A DNA stretch of 64,000 bases from positions 4,279,001 to 4,343,000 of the forward strand of contig NZ_FMHW01000002.1 in NCBI RefSeq assembly GCF_900090325.1, given 5' to 3'. Position numbers and translations under genes: made by a program. The DNA comes from Micromonospora pallida. Its GTDB lineage: Bacteria > Actinomycetota > Actinomycetes > Mycobacteriales > Micromonosporaceae. Within the stretch, counting starts at the first letter, position 1. The number at the start of each line of letters is the position of its first letter. The notes beneath the pieces are model-generated. The model did no database searches. It had not been told where the DNA came from and worked only from the letters and a program-made list of their open reading frames with translations. Positions 1 to 8,286 of the stretch are shown here, in pieces.

Positions 1-617
1 CCTGTTCGGTCTGGTCGAACAGTGTGCTGACAGCGGTCCGGCTGGCCGCGCCGACCGGGCTGACCGCGGTGGTGCCGACGACCGCGCCGCTACGGGTCGC
101 GTTGCGCTGGACCAACCGGTCCTTCGCCACCGGCGTCGACGTGCAGCGCGCCACCAATCCGACCTTCACCAGTGGCCCCGCCACCACGGCCGTCGGGATC
201 ATCGACCACCACCTGGACCCGACGGTCGCCCCGGAGACCACCTACTACTACCGGGTCCGCACCACCTACCTCGGCACCGCCTCGCCCTGGTCCACGGTCG
301 GCGTGGTGACCACCCCGCCGATGCCGAGGACCCCGACCATGGTGATCGCCACCGCCTGCGTGGCGGCCCCGGAGAGCGCCACGGTGGTCCTCCGCTGGAC
401 CTCCGGCACCGCCACCGGCACGGGCTGTGGATTCGTCGTCGAACGTGCCGCCGACTCGGCCTTCGCCCGGGAGCTGACGGCCTTCACCGTCTCCGGACGC
501 GGCTTCACCAACACGGGGCTGGGCCGTGGGGTCACCTACTGGTACCGGGTCCGCGCGTTCAACGTGGTGGGCAGTTCGGCGTTCACCGCCCCGGTGCCGG
601 TGACCACACCCACCTGA
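1..617 (+). CDS. Fibronectin type III domain protein, C-terminal part
   Basis: The frame is open from the left window edge to the TGA at 615-617, so the real start lies outside; the first GTG at 24 is internal to a module and is not taken as the start. About 204 residues are visible and form two fibronectin-III-like modules, residues roughly 8-100 and 104-200. Each has the late tyrosine-rich strand (TYYYRVRTTYLG and TYWYRVRAFNVVGSS) and ends in VTTP. Such modules usually lie in secreted or surface proteins of actinobacteria and mediate spacing or binding. Nothing catalytic is visible. The function of the whole protein cannot be judged from this tail. Confidence 0.8.
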   Translation, partial: CSVWSNSVLTAVRLAAPTGLTAVVPTTAPLRVALRWTNRSFATGVDVQRATNPTFTSGPATTAVGIIDHHLDPTVAPETTYYYRVRTTYLGTASPWSTVGVVTTPPMPRTPTMVIATACVAAPESATVVLRWTSGTATGTGCGFVVERAADSAFARELTAFTVSGRGFTNTGLGRGVTYWYRVRAFNVVGSSAFTAPVPVTTPT

Positions 618-660
618 ACCGCCCCGCCCTCGGCTCGCCTCCGCCTTGGTCGACTCCAGT

Positions 661-708
661 TCGCCGATATCGGGGGTCACCAGGCGGGCGACACCCCGAC
701 ATCGGCGA
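661..708. repeat. Inverted repeat between the FN3 gene and pspM
   Basis: Arms 661-675 and 694-708 are complementary over 15 bases with one mismatch, around an 18-base loop. It lies between the ends of two convergent genes, so a bidirectional terminator is the simplest role. There is no T-tract. A core of this kind may be a dispersed palindrome of the genus, which cannot be tested within this window. Confidence 0.6.
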
Positions 709-750
709 AAACGAGCGCCACCCCGGGCGGGGGCGGGCGCGGCGGAGGGA

Positions 751-1539
751 TCAGTGGCTGGGTGCCTGGTGCGGGTCGCCGACCGCGCGCAGTTCGGCCA
801 GGGCCGAGGCCACCCCGTGCAGCAGGTCGGTCGCCTCGGTCAGCCGGGACGCGGCCGGGTTCCCGGCGCCGGGGCGGGCGTCCTCGGCGACGTAGCCGGC
901 CGCCGCGACGACCAGCCGCTCGTACGCGGACACTCCATCGTGCAACTGCCCGACCAGAACCGCGTGGGTCCCGGCCAGCGACTCGCGGGCCGGCGACGGG
1001 GCGAGGCGCATCGCCCGTTCCACGCTCGCCACCCGTTCGGCCAGGTCACGCAGGGAACGGTCGGCTGCCGCCGCCTCGAGCACCGCCGGGTCGGCCAGCC
1101 CGGTTAGTCGGCCGGCCATCCCGGCGAGGGTCAACGCGGCCCGGTCCAGCCGGGCCCAGGGTTCGGCGGCGGCGGTGCCGCGCAGCGCCATCCGGGAGCG
1201 GGCCCGGCGTACCTCGGCGAGCACGCCGGGGCCGGCGGGCAGGCGTTCCACGGCGGCGACCAGCCGGGCCCGGGAGCGGGCGGCGGCCTCGGCCGGGTCC
1301 AGTGGGGGCGGGGCCGGTCGCGCCGCGTGGGCGCGCAGGTCGACCCAGCGCCAGGCGGCCAGCACCAGGGCGCTGCCCGCCGCGCCGGCCCAGGCCGCGT
1401 CGGGCAGACCGAGCCCCGCGTACGGGGTGAGGATCGCTGCCGCGCCACCGAGCCCACCGGCCGTGACACTCCACCGTCGGGCGGACCGACGCAACCGGCG
1501 CAGCCGCCGGAAGTACTGCGCTCGCTCGTCTGCTGCCAC
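751..1539 (-). CDS. pspM: Phage-shock envelope stress protein PspM
   Basis: A 262-residue protein with two hydrophobic stretches near the N-terminus (about residues 25-45 and 48-66), followed by a long Ala/Arg/Leu-rich helical cytoplasmic part. It lies 23 bp downstream of pspA, matching the mycobacterial clgR-pspA-pspM order, in which PspM is the membrane partner of PspA in envelope-stress control. The GTG start at 1539 has a strong GAGGAGG Shine-Dalgarno five bases ahead. No pspN-like gene follows. The assignment rests on position, length and topology more than on a motif, because this family is poorly conserved. Confidence 0.75.
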   Translation of the reverse strand: MAADERAQYFRRLRRLRRSARRWSVTAGGLGGAAAILTPYAGLGLPDAAWAGAAGSALVLAAWRWVDLRAHAARPAPPPLDPAEAAARSRARLVAAVERLPAGPGVLAEVRRARSRMALRGTAAAEPWARLDRAALTLAGMAGRLTGLADPAVLEAAAADRSLRDLAERVASVERAMRLAPSPARESLAGTHAVLVGQLHDGVSAYERLVVAAAGYVAEDARPGAGNPAASRLTEATDLLHGVASALAELRAVGDPHQAPSH

Positions 1540-1562
1540 CCGTACCTCCTCGACCGGGCCGC

Positions 1563-2444
1563 TCAGCTGGCGGCGCTGGTGTCCCCGGTGCTCCGGTCGC
1601 GGCCCATGCTGGCCCGGAGCTCGTCGAGCCGGGCGGCGGCGGCCGGGTCGGCCGCCGGGGTGGGCGACGCGACCGGTGCGGCCGGCTGGACGCCGGGCCG
1701 CTGCTGCCGGCCGGCGAGCTGCTCGCCGGCCATGCTGGCGCGGATCTGCTCCAGCCGGGACGACCCGGCCGAGTCGAGGGCGGACTTCTGGATCTCCAGC
1801 ATCCGGCCCTCGACCGAGTTGCCGGCCAGCTCGGCGCGGCCCATCGCGTTGGCGTACCGCCGCTCGATCCGGTCGCGCACCTCGTCCAGGCTGGGCGTGT
1901 TGGCGGGTGCGGTGAGGGCGGACATCGACTCCAGCGAACGGGCCACGCTCTCCTGCATCTTGGCCTGTTCGAGCTGGCTGAGCAGCTTGGTGCGCTCGGC
2001 CAGCTTCTGCTGGAGGATCATCGAGTTGTTCTCCACCGCGCGCCGGGCCTGGGCCGCCGCGCCGATAGCCTGGTCGTGCAGGGTCTTGAGGTCCTCGGCG
2101 GCCTGCTCGGCGGAGACGAGCTGGGTGGCGAGAGTCTGCGCGGACTGCTCGTACCGCGTCGCCTCCGCCTCGTCGCCCTTGGCCCGCGCCTGGTCGGCCA
2201 GGACGAGGGCCTGACGAGCCATCCCCTGGAGACGCTCGACCTCGGACATCTGCCGGGAGAGCTTCATCTCGAGCTGACGCTGGTTGCCGATCACCGCCGC
2301 GGCCTGCTGCACCAGCGCCTGATGCTGGCGCTGGGCCTCGTCAATGGCCTGCTGGATCTGCACCTTCGGATCGGCATGCTCGTCGATCTTGCTACCGAAG
2401 AGCGCCATCAGGTACTTCCAACCCTTGACGAACGAGTTCGCCAT
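1563..2444 (-). CDS. pspA: PspA/IM30 family envelope stress protein
   Basis: A 293-residue protein. The N-terminal two thirds is continuous amphipathic helix with no membrane segment, as expected for the ESCRT-III-like PspA/IM30/Vipp1 family, which oligomerises on damaged inner membrane. The start is typical of the family ([20 protein letters not shown] followed by [14 protein letters not shown]). The C-terminal 70 residues are Ala/Pro-rich and probably disordered, as in actinobacterial homologues. It lies between clgR (upstream) and pspM (downstream) on the same strand. In mycobacteria ClgR activates the equivalent operon; similar control is inferred here. Confidence 0.93.
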   Translation of the reverse strand: MANSFVKGWKYLMALFGSKIDEHADPKVQIQQAIDEAQRQHQALVQQAAAVIGNQRQLEMKLSRQMSEVERLQGMARQALVLADQARAKGDEAEATRYEQSAQTLATQLVSAEQAAEDLKTLHDQAIGAAAQARRAVENNSMILQQKLAERTKLLSQLEQAKMQESVARSLESMSALTAPANTPSLDEVRDRIERRYANAMGRAELAGNSVEGRMLEIQKSALDSAGSSRLEQIRASMAGEQLAGRQQRPGVQPAAPVASPTPAADPAAAARLDELRASMGRDRSTGDTSAAS

Positions 2445-2642
2445 CTCCGCGGTATCCCCTCAGTCGCGTCGCTGCGCCCGGTGACCTGTGCCGGACGGAC
2501 CGCCCGGCACGCCGGCGGCGTTTCCATCGTCGCAGCCGGTCGCAACCGGTGCGGTCCTGGCGCTGACCGGATCACCTGCTGATCAACCCTACGCGGCCGG
2601 TGCCAGGGTCGACCACGGAGCGACCGGCCGCGCGGGAGGCGG

Positions 2643-3092
2643 TCAGGCGGCGCAGACCACGTCCCGGTCCCGCTCGGTCGGGCGGACCCGGGCAGTGCGC
2701 AGCGTGGCCTTGAGCGGCGAGTCCTGCCGGACGGCCACCGAGACCGAACCGTCGGCGGTGACCTGCCGGACCCCCTGCGGGGCGACCTTGCGGACCGCCG
2801 GTCGGGCCACCGGCTCGGCCGGCTGGTCGGCAACCGGCACCAGCACGCCCGGCATCTGCTCGGCCAGCGCCACGGTGTCGCTGACGTCGCGGAGCACCTC
2901 GGAGAGGCGGGCGCCGAGCGCGTCGCAGATGGCCGCGAGCAGCTCGCTGGAGGGCTCCTTCTGGCCGCGTTCGATCTCGGAGAGGTAGCCCAGGCTGACG
3001 TTCGCGGCCGAGGAGACCTCGCGCAGGGTGCGGTGCTGCCCCTGCCGGCGTGCCCGCAGTGCGTCACCGATCACCCGGCGTAGCAGGACCAT
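2643..3092 (-). CDS. clgR: ClgR-type XRE transcriptional regulator
   Basis: A 149-residue protein with a Cro/C1-type helix-turn-helix at about residues 10-65 ([20 protein letters not shown]). The tail is Pro/Val-rich and ends in VVCAA, a nonpolar Ala-Ala end like the ClpXP degron of ClgR. ClgR activates clp protease genes and, in mycobacteria, the psp operon. The ATG at 3092 was chosen because AAGGAGG lies a few bases before it and the family starts at this point; the frame stays open further upstream without signals. Neighbours are pspA downstream and cinA/pgsA upstream, the conserved actinobacterial arrangement. Confidence 0.88.
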   Translation of the reverse strand: MVLLRRVIGDALRARRQGQHRTLREVSSAANVSLGYLSEIERGQKEPSSELLAAICDALGARLSEVLRDVSDTVALAEQMPGVLVPVADQPAEPVARPAVRKVAPQGVRQVTADGSVSVAVRQDSPLKATLRTARVRPTERDRDVVCAA

Positions 3093-3250
3093 CGCACCTC
3101 CTTGACGGGACCTCTGCCCGGCGACCGGATCATGCCGGGCGCGGTGAGCCGTCCCGACACCGAAACCGTACCGTCGGAGCCTTCCCGCAACCGTACCCGC
3201 TGTGGGCCTCCGCGACATACCACCCCGCCCGCACTCCGGACCGGCGGCGG

Positions 3251-3805
3251 TCAGCAGGGGGCCTCCGCGGCGGCTTTCCCGGCGGCGGCGATCCGCTCGG
3301 TGAGCAGCCACAACGCCTCGACGACCGTGGTCGAACGGATGTGGTCGCGACCGCCGTCGAGATGGAGTTCCCGCACCGCCGTTCCGTTCGGTCCGGCGAC
3401 CGCGACGAAGACCAGGCCCACCGGTTTGCCGTCCTGTGGCTCCGGGCCGGCCACGCCGGTGGTCGCCACCCCCCAGTCCGCGGCGCAGCTCCGCCGCCCG
3501 CCCTCGGCGAGCGCGACCGCCACGTCCGGGTCGACCGGTCCGCGCTCGGCGAGCAGCCCCACTGGTACGCCGGCGAGCTGTGCCTTCAGCTCCGTCGCGT
3601 ACACCACCAGCCCGCCCCGGAATATCCCGCTCACGCCGGCGATCTCGACGATCGAGGCGGCCAGTGATCCGCCGGTCAGCGACTCCACCGAGGCGAGCGT
3701 CTCCCCGCGCTCGGAGAGCCGGTGCACGACCCCGGCGGCCGGGTTGGTCGGCGACCGGTCGTCCGCGTCGTCCGGCCTCGTCGTCTCGTCGCCGTGAACC
3801 ACCAT
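3251..3805 (-). CDS. cinA: CinA C-terminal domain protein (nicotinamide-nucleotide amidase)
   Basis: A 184-residue stand-alone CinA C-terminal domain, the PncC module that deamidates nicotinamide mononucleotide to nicotinate mononucleotide in pyridine nucleotide salvage. Family signatures are [20 protein letters not shown] near residue 45, [11 protein letters not shown], and [16 protein letters not shown]. The N-terminal MoCF-like domain of full CinA is absent, as in E. coli YgaD/PncC. The ATG at 3805 is preceded by GGAAGGAGG at good spacing; an in-frame start at 3823 has none. It lies between pgsA and clgR on the same strand. Confidence 0.87.
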   Translation of the reverse strand: MVVHGDETTRPDDADDRSPTNPAAGVVHRLSERGETLASVESLTGGSLAASIVEIAGVSGIFRGGLVVYATELKAQLAGVPVGLLAERGPVDPDVAVALAEGGRRSCAADWGVATTGVAGPEPQDGKPVGLVFVAVAGPNGTAVRELHLDGGRDHIRSTTVVEALWLLTERIAAAGKAAAEAPC

Positions 3806-3865
3806 GCCTGCCCTCCTTCCCACCGTTCGCCCAGGTCAACCGCGCCGTGGGCTACCGGGGAGGAT

Positions 3866-4519
3866 TCACCGCGCGGTACGCAGCCGCACCGCGCGGGCGA
3901 CATAGTCGAAGCCGGTGAGCACCGTTACCGCCACCGCGGCGGCCATGATCCACGGGCCGACGACGGCCACGCTTTCCGGCACCGGCCAGAGGTACCAGAC
4001 GATGGCGATGATCTGCAGCGCGGTCTTGGCCTTGCCGCCCCGGCTGGCGGCGATCACCCCGTGCCGGATCACCCAGAACCGGATCAGGGTCACCCCCAGC
4101 TCCCGGGTGAGGATCACCAGGGTCACCCACCAGGGCAGCACGTCGTACCAGGAGAGCAGCAGCAGCGCGGCTCCGGTGAGCGCCTTGTCGGCGATCGGGT
4201 CGGCGACCTTGCCGACCGAGGTGACCAGCGCGAACCGGCGCGCGATCCAGCCGTCGACGAAGTCGGTCGCCGAGGCGAGGGCGAAGACCAGGCAGGCCGC
4301 TATCCGCCAGTCGACGTGCGTCATCTCCGAGACGACCACCAGCACCATGAAGACCGGCACCAGCAGCAGCCGCAGCGCGGTCAACGCGTTGGCGGCGTTG
4401 AGCACCGGCACCGGGGCCACCGGCGTCGGGTCAGCCGTCCCGGTCATGTCGACACCCCGATCCGCCGTTCGCGGTACCGCACCACCTGGCTCCCCCGCTC
4501 CGTCAGGGCCCGCCGTCAC
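3866..4519 (-). CDS. pgsA: CDP-diacylglycerol-glycerol-3-phosphate 3-phosphatidyltransferase
   Basis: An integral membrane CDP-alcohol phosphotransferase of 217 residues with several hydrophobic segments. The catalytic signature DG-x2-AR-x8-G-x3-D-x3-D is intact ([20 protein letters not shown] then ADPIADK). It makes phosphatidylglycerol phosphate, the first committed step to phosphatidylglycerol and cardiolipin. The GTG at 4519 overlaps the rimO stop (GTGA), suggesting translational coupling; an ATG at 4447 removing 24 residues is a plausible alternative. A phosphatidylinositol-phosphate synthase of the same superfamily is possible but the gene context favours PgsA. Confidence 0.88.
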   Translation of the reverse strand: MTAGPDGAGEPGGAVPRTADRGVDMTGTADPTPVAPVPVLNAANALTALRLLLVPVFMVLVVVSEMTHVDWRIAACLVFALASATDFVDGWIARRFALVTSVGKVADPIADKALTGAALLLLSWYDVLPWWVTLVILTRELGVTLIRFWVIRHGVIAASRGGKAKTALQIIAIVWYLWPVPESVAVVGPWIMAAAVAVTVLTGFDYVARAVRLRTAR

Positions 4520-6114
4520 CGTGCCGCGCCGGGCGCCGCCGAGATCATCTCATCCGGAACCGCGATCAGGTCTACCCCTTCGGTGGAGGTAACCGTCGCC
4601 CGGACCAGATCGCCCGGACGCAGCGCGGTGAGATCGACCCCGCCACCGGACGGGGCGACCAGCGTGGTGGAGCCGTCCACCTCGGGGGCCTGGTGGGCTG
4701 CCCGGCCCTCGACCACGCCGTCGTCGACCGAGTCGACCAGCACCTCTACGGTCGAGCCGAGCCGCTCCTCGGCGCGCTGCGAACAGAGTTCGTCGGCGAG
4801 GGCGCTGAGCTTGTCGTACCGGCGCTTGACCGTGGCGGCGGAGACCTTGCCGGGCAGGTCGGCGGCCTCCGTGCCGTCCTCGTCGCTGTAGTCGAACACG
4901 CCGATCGCGTCGAGTCGGGCGGCGGTGAGGAACCGCACCAGCTCGTCGACGTCGGCCCGGGTCTCGCCGGGGAAACCGACGATGAAGTTGCTCCGGGCGC
5001 CCGCCTCCGGGGCCAGCGCGCGGGCGCTGGCGAGCAACTCCAGGAAACGGTCGGTGGAGCCGAAGCGCCGCATGCGGCGCAGCACCGGCTCGCTGGAGTG
5101 CTGGAACGACAGGTCGAAGTACGGGGCCACGCCCGGGGTGGTGGCGATCGCCTCGACCAGGCCGGGCCGGGTCTCGGCGGGCTGGAGGTAGCTGGCCCGT
5201 ACCCGGACGATGCCGTCGATCGCGGCCAACTGCGGCAGCAGCTTCTCCAGCGCCCGCGGGTCGCCCAGGTCCTTGCCGTAGGAGGTCGAGTTCTCGCTGA
5301 CCAGCACCAGTTCCCGGACGCCGGTCTTGGCCAGCCACTCGGCCTCGGCGAGCAGTTCGTCCGGGGTACGCGAGACGAAGGCGCCCCGGAAGGCGGGGAT
5401 CGCGCAGAACGCGCAGCGCCGGTCGCAGCCGCTGGCCAGCTTGAGCGAGGCGACCGGGCCGGTGTCGAGCCGGCGGCGCAGCACCGGGCGCAGGTGTGCC
5501 GGGGTGTGCGCGTCGACCTCCGGGGTTGCCGGGCGGGCCGGGGTGGCGTGCCCGGGCAGCGACACCGCGCTGTCCCGCCGGGCCACCGGGGTCAGCGGCA
5601 GCAGTTCGCGCCGGTCACGCGGGGTGTGCGCGGCGACCGACTCGCCGTTGAGCACGGCGGTCAGCCGGTCGGAGATGTCCGGGTAGTCGTCGAAGCTGAG
5701 CACGGCCTGCGCCTCGGGGAGGCTGTCGGCCAGCTCCCGCCCGTACCGCTCGGCCATGCAGCCGGCCGCGACGACCCGGGCGCCGGTGTCGGCGGCGGCC
5801 AGCAGGGTCTGAATGGAGTCCTGCTTGGCCTTCTCCACGAAGCCGCAGGTGTTGACCACCACCACGTCGGCGCCCTCGCCGTCGGTGGTCACCTGCCAGC
5901 CGTCGGCGTGCAGGCGGGCGGCCAACTCCTCCGAGTCGACCTCGTTGCGGGCACAGCCCAGGGTCAGCAGGGCGACCCGGCGACCATCAGCGGGGGGCGA
6001 CTGCTCCAGGTCGGGACGCGCCGAGCTGGATTTGTCGATCGACTGCTCCAGGTCGGGGCGCGGCGTCAGACGCGCCGAGCTGGAGTTGTCGATAGGGGCG
6101 GTGGCAGACACCAC
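4516..6114 (-). CDS. rimO: Ribosomal protein S12 methylthiotransferase RimO
   Basis: A radical-SAM methylthiotransferase that modifies an aspartate of ribosomal protein S12. It has the N-terminal MTTase domain ([20 protein letters not shown]), the iron-sulphur triad CDRRCAFC, and a C-terminal TRAM-like part. From the first GTG it is 532 residues; a second GTG follows immediately at 6111. The first about 45 residues are an extension before the conserved domain and contain two copies of an in-frame palindromic unit (see the repeat at 5998-6093). I see no in-frame start between that repeat and the MTTase domain, so the extension is probably translated. Confidence 0.9.
   Translation of the reverse strand: MVSATAPIDNSSSARLTPRPDLEQSIDKSSSARPDLEQSPPADGRRVALLTLGCARNEVDSEELAARLHADGWQVTTDGEGADVVVVNTCGFVEKAKQDSIQTLLAAADTGARVVAAGCMAERYGRELADSLPEAQAVLSFDDYPDISDRLTAVLNGESVAAHTPRDRRELLPLTPVARRDSAVSLPGHATPARPATPEVDAHTPAHLRPVLRRRLDTGPVASLKLASGCDRRCAFCAIPAFRGAFVSRTPDELLAEAEWLAKTGVRELVLVSENSTSYGKDLGDPRALEKLLPQLAAIDGIVRVRASYLQPAETRPGLVEAIATTPGVAPYFDLSFQHSSEPVLRRMRRFGSTDRFLELLASARALAPEAGARSNFIVGFPGETRADVDELVRFLTAARLDAIGVFDYSDEDGTEAADLPGKVSAATVKRRYDKLSALADELCSQRAEERLGSTVEVLVDSVDDGVVEGRAAHQAPEVDGSTTLVAPSGGGVDLTALRPGDLVRATVTSTEGVDLIAVPDEMISAAPGAAR
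5998..6093. repeat. Two tandem palindromic units in the 5' end of rimO
   Basis: Copy one is 6040-6093 (54 nt) and copy two is 5998-6039 (42 nt); they differ mainly by a 12-nt insertion. Both lengths are multiples of three, so the rimO frame is kept. Each unit encodes ID(N/K)SSSAR...RPDLEQS. Within each unit, TCCAGCTCGG and a near-complement (CCGACCTGGA) can pair as a short hairpin with one mismatch. Confidence 0.8.
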
Positions 6115-6206
6115 CCGAGGGTACCGGGCGGGGCGGGTCCGTCCACCGACGCCCGTCACCGCCACCGACCCCGGCGCAGCCCGCCGGGGCCCGCACGGCC
6201 GTCGGG

Positions 6207-7133
6207 TCAGGCCGCCACGGTGGCGGCGAGTTGGACGAGCCGGTCGAGGAGGAAGACCTCGGTGCCGCTCAGGCCGACCGAACAGAAGACGCTGACCTCG
6301 TCCCGGCCGGTCCGGCCGGCCCCCGCGCCGGACAGCACCGCGCCCAGGTCGGCCAGCCGCCCGGCGTACGGCGGCAGCGCGGCCAGCATCGGCGGGTCGT
6401 ACGCGTCGGCCTGGGCGGGCGAGTCGGTGACCAGCACGTCGGCGACGTCGAGCAGGTCGGTGCCGAACTCGGCGCGTCCGTGCTGCTTGAAGCCGACGCT
6501 GTTGACGTGGGTGCCCGGGGCGAGGTCCCGGGCGTCGAGCACCGGGGTCGGGCTGGTGGTGGCGAGCACCACGACGTCCCGGTCGCGTACCGCCTCGGCG
6601 GCGCTGGCCACGGCGCGGGCCGGCACGCCCAGCTCGGCCCGGACCCGCGCGGCGAACCGTTCCCGGCCCGCCGGGGTACGGCAGTACACGGTGACCTCGC
6701 GCAGCCGGCGGACCGCCGCAGCGGCCCAGACCTGGGTCCACGCCTGCCCACCCGCCCCGACCACGCCGAGGGTCGTCGCGTCCGGGCGGGCCAGCGCGTC
6801 CACCGCCACTCCGCCCAGTCCCCCGGTTCGCCGCGAACCCAGTTCCGCGCCCACGGCCACCGCCCGGACCGCGCCGGTACGGCCATCGTGCAGGACGACG
6901 AGCTGCTCCGCCTCCGGGTGGCCGAAGGTGTCGTACGAGCGGAAGCCGTACCACTCGCCGGTGAGGTGGCCGGCGGTGAGCACCATCCGGCCCCCACCCA
7001 GCGGGGCGGACGCCCGGGGCGGGGCGACCAGCCGTCCCTCGTACGCGGCCAGCAGGGCGGCGCGCATGGCGTCGACCGTGCCGGGCCCATCGAGGACGGC
7101 GACCACCTCCCGGTCGGTGAAGAGCAGAGTCAT
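6207..7133 (-). CDS. Ornithine cyclodeaminase / mu-crystallin family protein
   Basis: A 308-residue NAD(P)-dependent Rossmann protein of the OCD/mu-crystallin family. The nucleotide-binding loop is [19 protein letters not shown] near residue 130, and the C-terminal part has [20 protein letters not shown] and NSVG. Members include ornithine cyclodeaminases, alanine dehydrogenases and imine (ketimine) reductases, and the substrate cannot be told from the sequence. The ATG at 7133 was chosen because AAGGA lies eight bases upstream; an ATG at 7142 is three codons earlier. It stands alone between rimO and the divergent gdx gene. Confidence 0.82.
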   Translation of the reverse strand: MTLLFTDREVVAVLDGPGTVDAMRAALLAAYEGRLVAPPRASAPLGGGRMVLTAGHLTGEWYGFRSYDTFGHPEAEQLVVLHDGRTGAVRAVAVGAELGSRRTGGLGGVAVDALARPDATTLGVVGAGGQAWTQVWAAAAVRRLREVTVYCRTPAGRERFAARVRAELGVPARAVASAAEAVRDRDVVVLATTSPTPVLDARDLAPGTHVNSVGFKQHGRAEFGTDLLDVADVLVTDSPAQADAYDPPMLAALPPYAGRLADLGAVLSGAGAGRTGRDEVSVFCSVGLSGTEVFLLDRLVQLAATVAA

Positions 7134-7263
7134 GCGGCCCATCCTTGAACATGAAGGTAACTTCAGGTCAACCCCGTGGTTTCGATCACCGAGCCCGGTC
7201 GGCCCCGATCCTCGCCCGCCGCACCGGTGCTACCGTCGGCCCCGGCACCCCGAGCCGGGTGTC

Positions 7264-7304
7264 CCGGACGAGTGGTGGGCGTACCCGGTCACGCGAAGAC
7301 GCCC
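7264..7304 (+). promoter_or_regulatory. Guanidine-III (ykkC-III) riboswitch
   Basis: The segment starts CCGGACGAG, contains GTACCCGGTCA, and ends AAGACGCCCC. These are the conserved blocks of the actinobacterial guanidine-III riboswitch, a small pseudoknot. CCGG at 7264-7267 can pair with CCGG in the centre, and GGGCGT with ACGCCC at the end. It lies 65 nt ahead of the start of a Gdx/SugE-type SMR gene, its usual target. Downstream CCCGGAC (7304-7310) and GTCCGGG (about 7330) can form the expression-platform hairpin near the ribosome site. The match is from memory of the consensus. Confidence 0.85.
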
Positions 7305-7369
7305 CCGGACAGTGGTTGGTCCTCAACTCGTCCGGGCCGGTCCCGGACGCCTGCGTACAGGGGTGACTC

Positions 7370-7684
7370 ATGGCCTGGCTCGTGTTGGTGGTCTCCGGGC
7401 TGTTGGAGACGGCGTGGGCGGTCGCGCTCGACCGGAGCGCCGGTTTCAGCCGACCCGTCCCGACGGCGGTCTTCGCGGTGACGATGGTGCTGAGCATGGC
7501 CGGTCTGGCGTACGCGCTCCGCGAGATCCCGGTCGGCACCGGCTACGCCGTCTGGGTGGGCATCGGCGCGGTCGGCACGGCGACCGTCGGCATCCTGGCA
7601 CTCGGCGAGTCGGCCAGCCTGCCTCGGCTGGCCGCCCTGCTGCTGGTGGTGGCGGGTGTGGTGGGGCTCAAGGTGTTCCACTGA
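7370..7684 (+). CDS. gdx: SMR family guanidinium exporter Gdx (SugE-like)
   Basis: A 104-residue four-helix small multidrug resistance protein. The essential membrane glutamate is in LLETAWAVALDRSAG (about residue 13), and GTGYAVWVGIGAVGTATVGI matches the SugE/Gdx subtype rather than EmrE. Gdx proteins export guanidinium in exchange for protons. The guanidine-III riboswitch upstream supports that substrate and predicts induction by guanidine. The ATG at 7370 follows AGGGGTG. It is a single-gene unit followed by an unrelated small membrane gene. Confidence 0.9.
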   Translation: MAWLVLVVSGLLETAWAVALDRSAGFSRPVPTAVFAVTMVLSMAGLAYALREIPVGTGYAVWVGIGAVGTATVGILALGESASLPRLAALLLVVAGVVGLKVFH

Positions 7685-7798
7685 ACCCGGTCCCGGCCCA
7701 CCGCGACGGTGGGTAGGTGCCGCGTCACCGGCACGCGTAGTGCCCGGGTCGAATGGGTAGATACGGGTCGACGACAACTTTCGTACCCGGAGGACGAG

Positions 7799-8041
7799 AT
7801 GGCGAACATGCACAGCACCGCCCGCCCGCGCAGCAACGCCGCCCGGATCTGCACGATCCTGGCGTTCGTCTTCGCCGTGCTCGCGGTCTTCATCTCGCCG
7901 CTGCTGTTCGGGGTGGCCGGCGTGGTGCTCGGCATCGTCGGCGCGGTGCTCGGCGACAAGCCGCTCGGCTGGTACGCGGCCGTCGCCAGCGCGGTCGGCG
8001 CGGTCCTCGGCGGGCTGCTCGTCGCCGCCCTGCTCAACTGA
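7799..8041 (+). CDS. Small two-helix membrane protein
   Basis: An 80-residue protein with a short polar N-terminus and two hydrophobic segments at about residues 17-48 and 58-79, rich in Gly, Val and Ala. The ATG at 7799 has GGAGG five bases ahead, which fixes the start over a longer frame beginning at 7709. The composition resembles DUF4190-type actinobacterial membrane proteins of unknown role, but I cannot assign a family firmly. It lies downstream of gdx with its own ribosome site and is followed by a long palindrome. Confidence 0.75.
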   Translation: MANMHSTARPRSNAARICTILAFVFAVLAVFISPLLFGVAGVVLGIVGAVLGDKPLGWYAAVASAVGAVLGGLLVAALLN

Positions 8042-8157
8042 GCTTCCCGCGCACCCGTTCGTACCCATCGGCCCGCCGGTCTCCGGCGGGCCCTCGCACG
8101 TACCGAACCCGAACACCCTCGCCGCCCCCGCTTCGGCTGCTGGGGTGGGGTTCGGGT

Positions 8158-8211
8158 GGTTGCAGGGGACCCCTCCTACCGCTTTTTGCCGAGGAGGGGT
8201 CCCCTGCAACC
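8158..8211. repeat. Long palindrome, family A, copy 1
   Basis: Arms 8158-8176 and 8193-8211 are perfectly complementary over 19 bases; the 16-nt loop is TACCGCTTTTTGCCGA. Each arm contains AGGGGACCCCT, which is itself palindromic. It lies between the ends of the convergent small membrane gene and ftsK. Two further copies are at 23832-23887 (opposite orientation) and 61627-61682. A bidirectional terminator or a REP-like dispersed element would fit. Confidence 0.85.
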
Positions 8212-8286
8212 AACCCAGGCGTGGAGGTACCGAGAGGGCGAGGGCGAGAGGGCGGGGCGAGTAGGGCGGGCGGGGTGGGCTCCGGA

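Noticed and set aside
751..3092. Prophage remnant suggested by phage-shock genes
   Set aside because: Psp proteins are cellular envelope-stress factors; no phage structural, integrase or att features are present.
4693..7716. Plus-strand open frame of about 1000 codons
   Set aside because: Antisense to rimO and the OCD gene and in a different frame from gdx; no family features.
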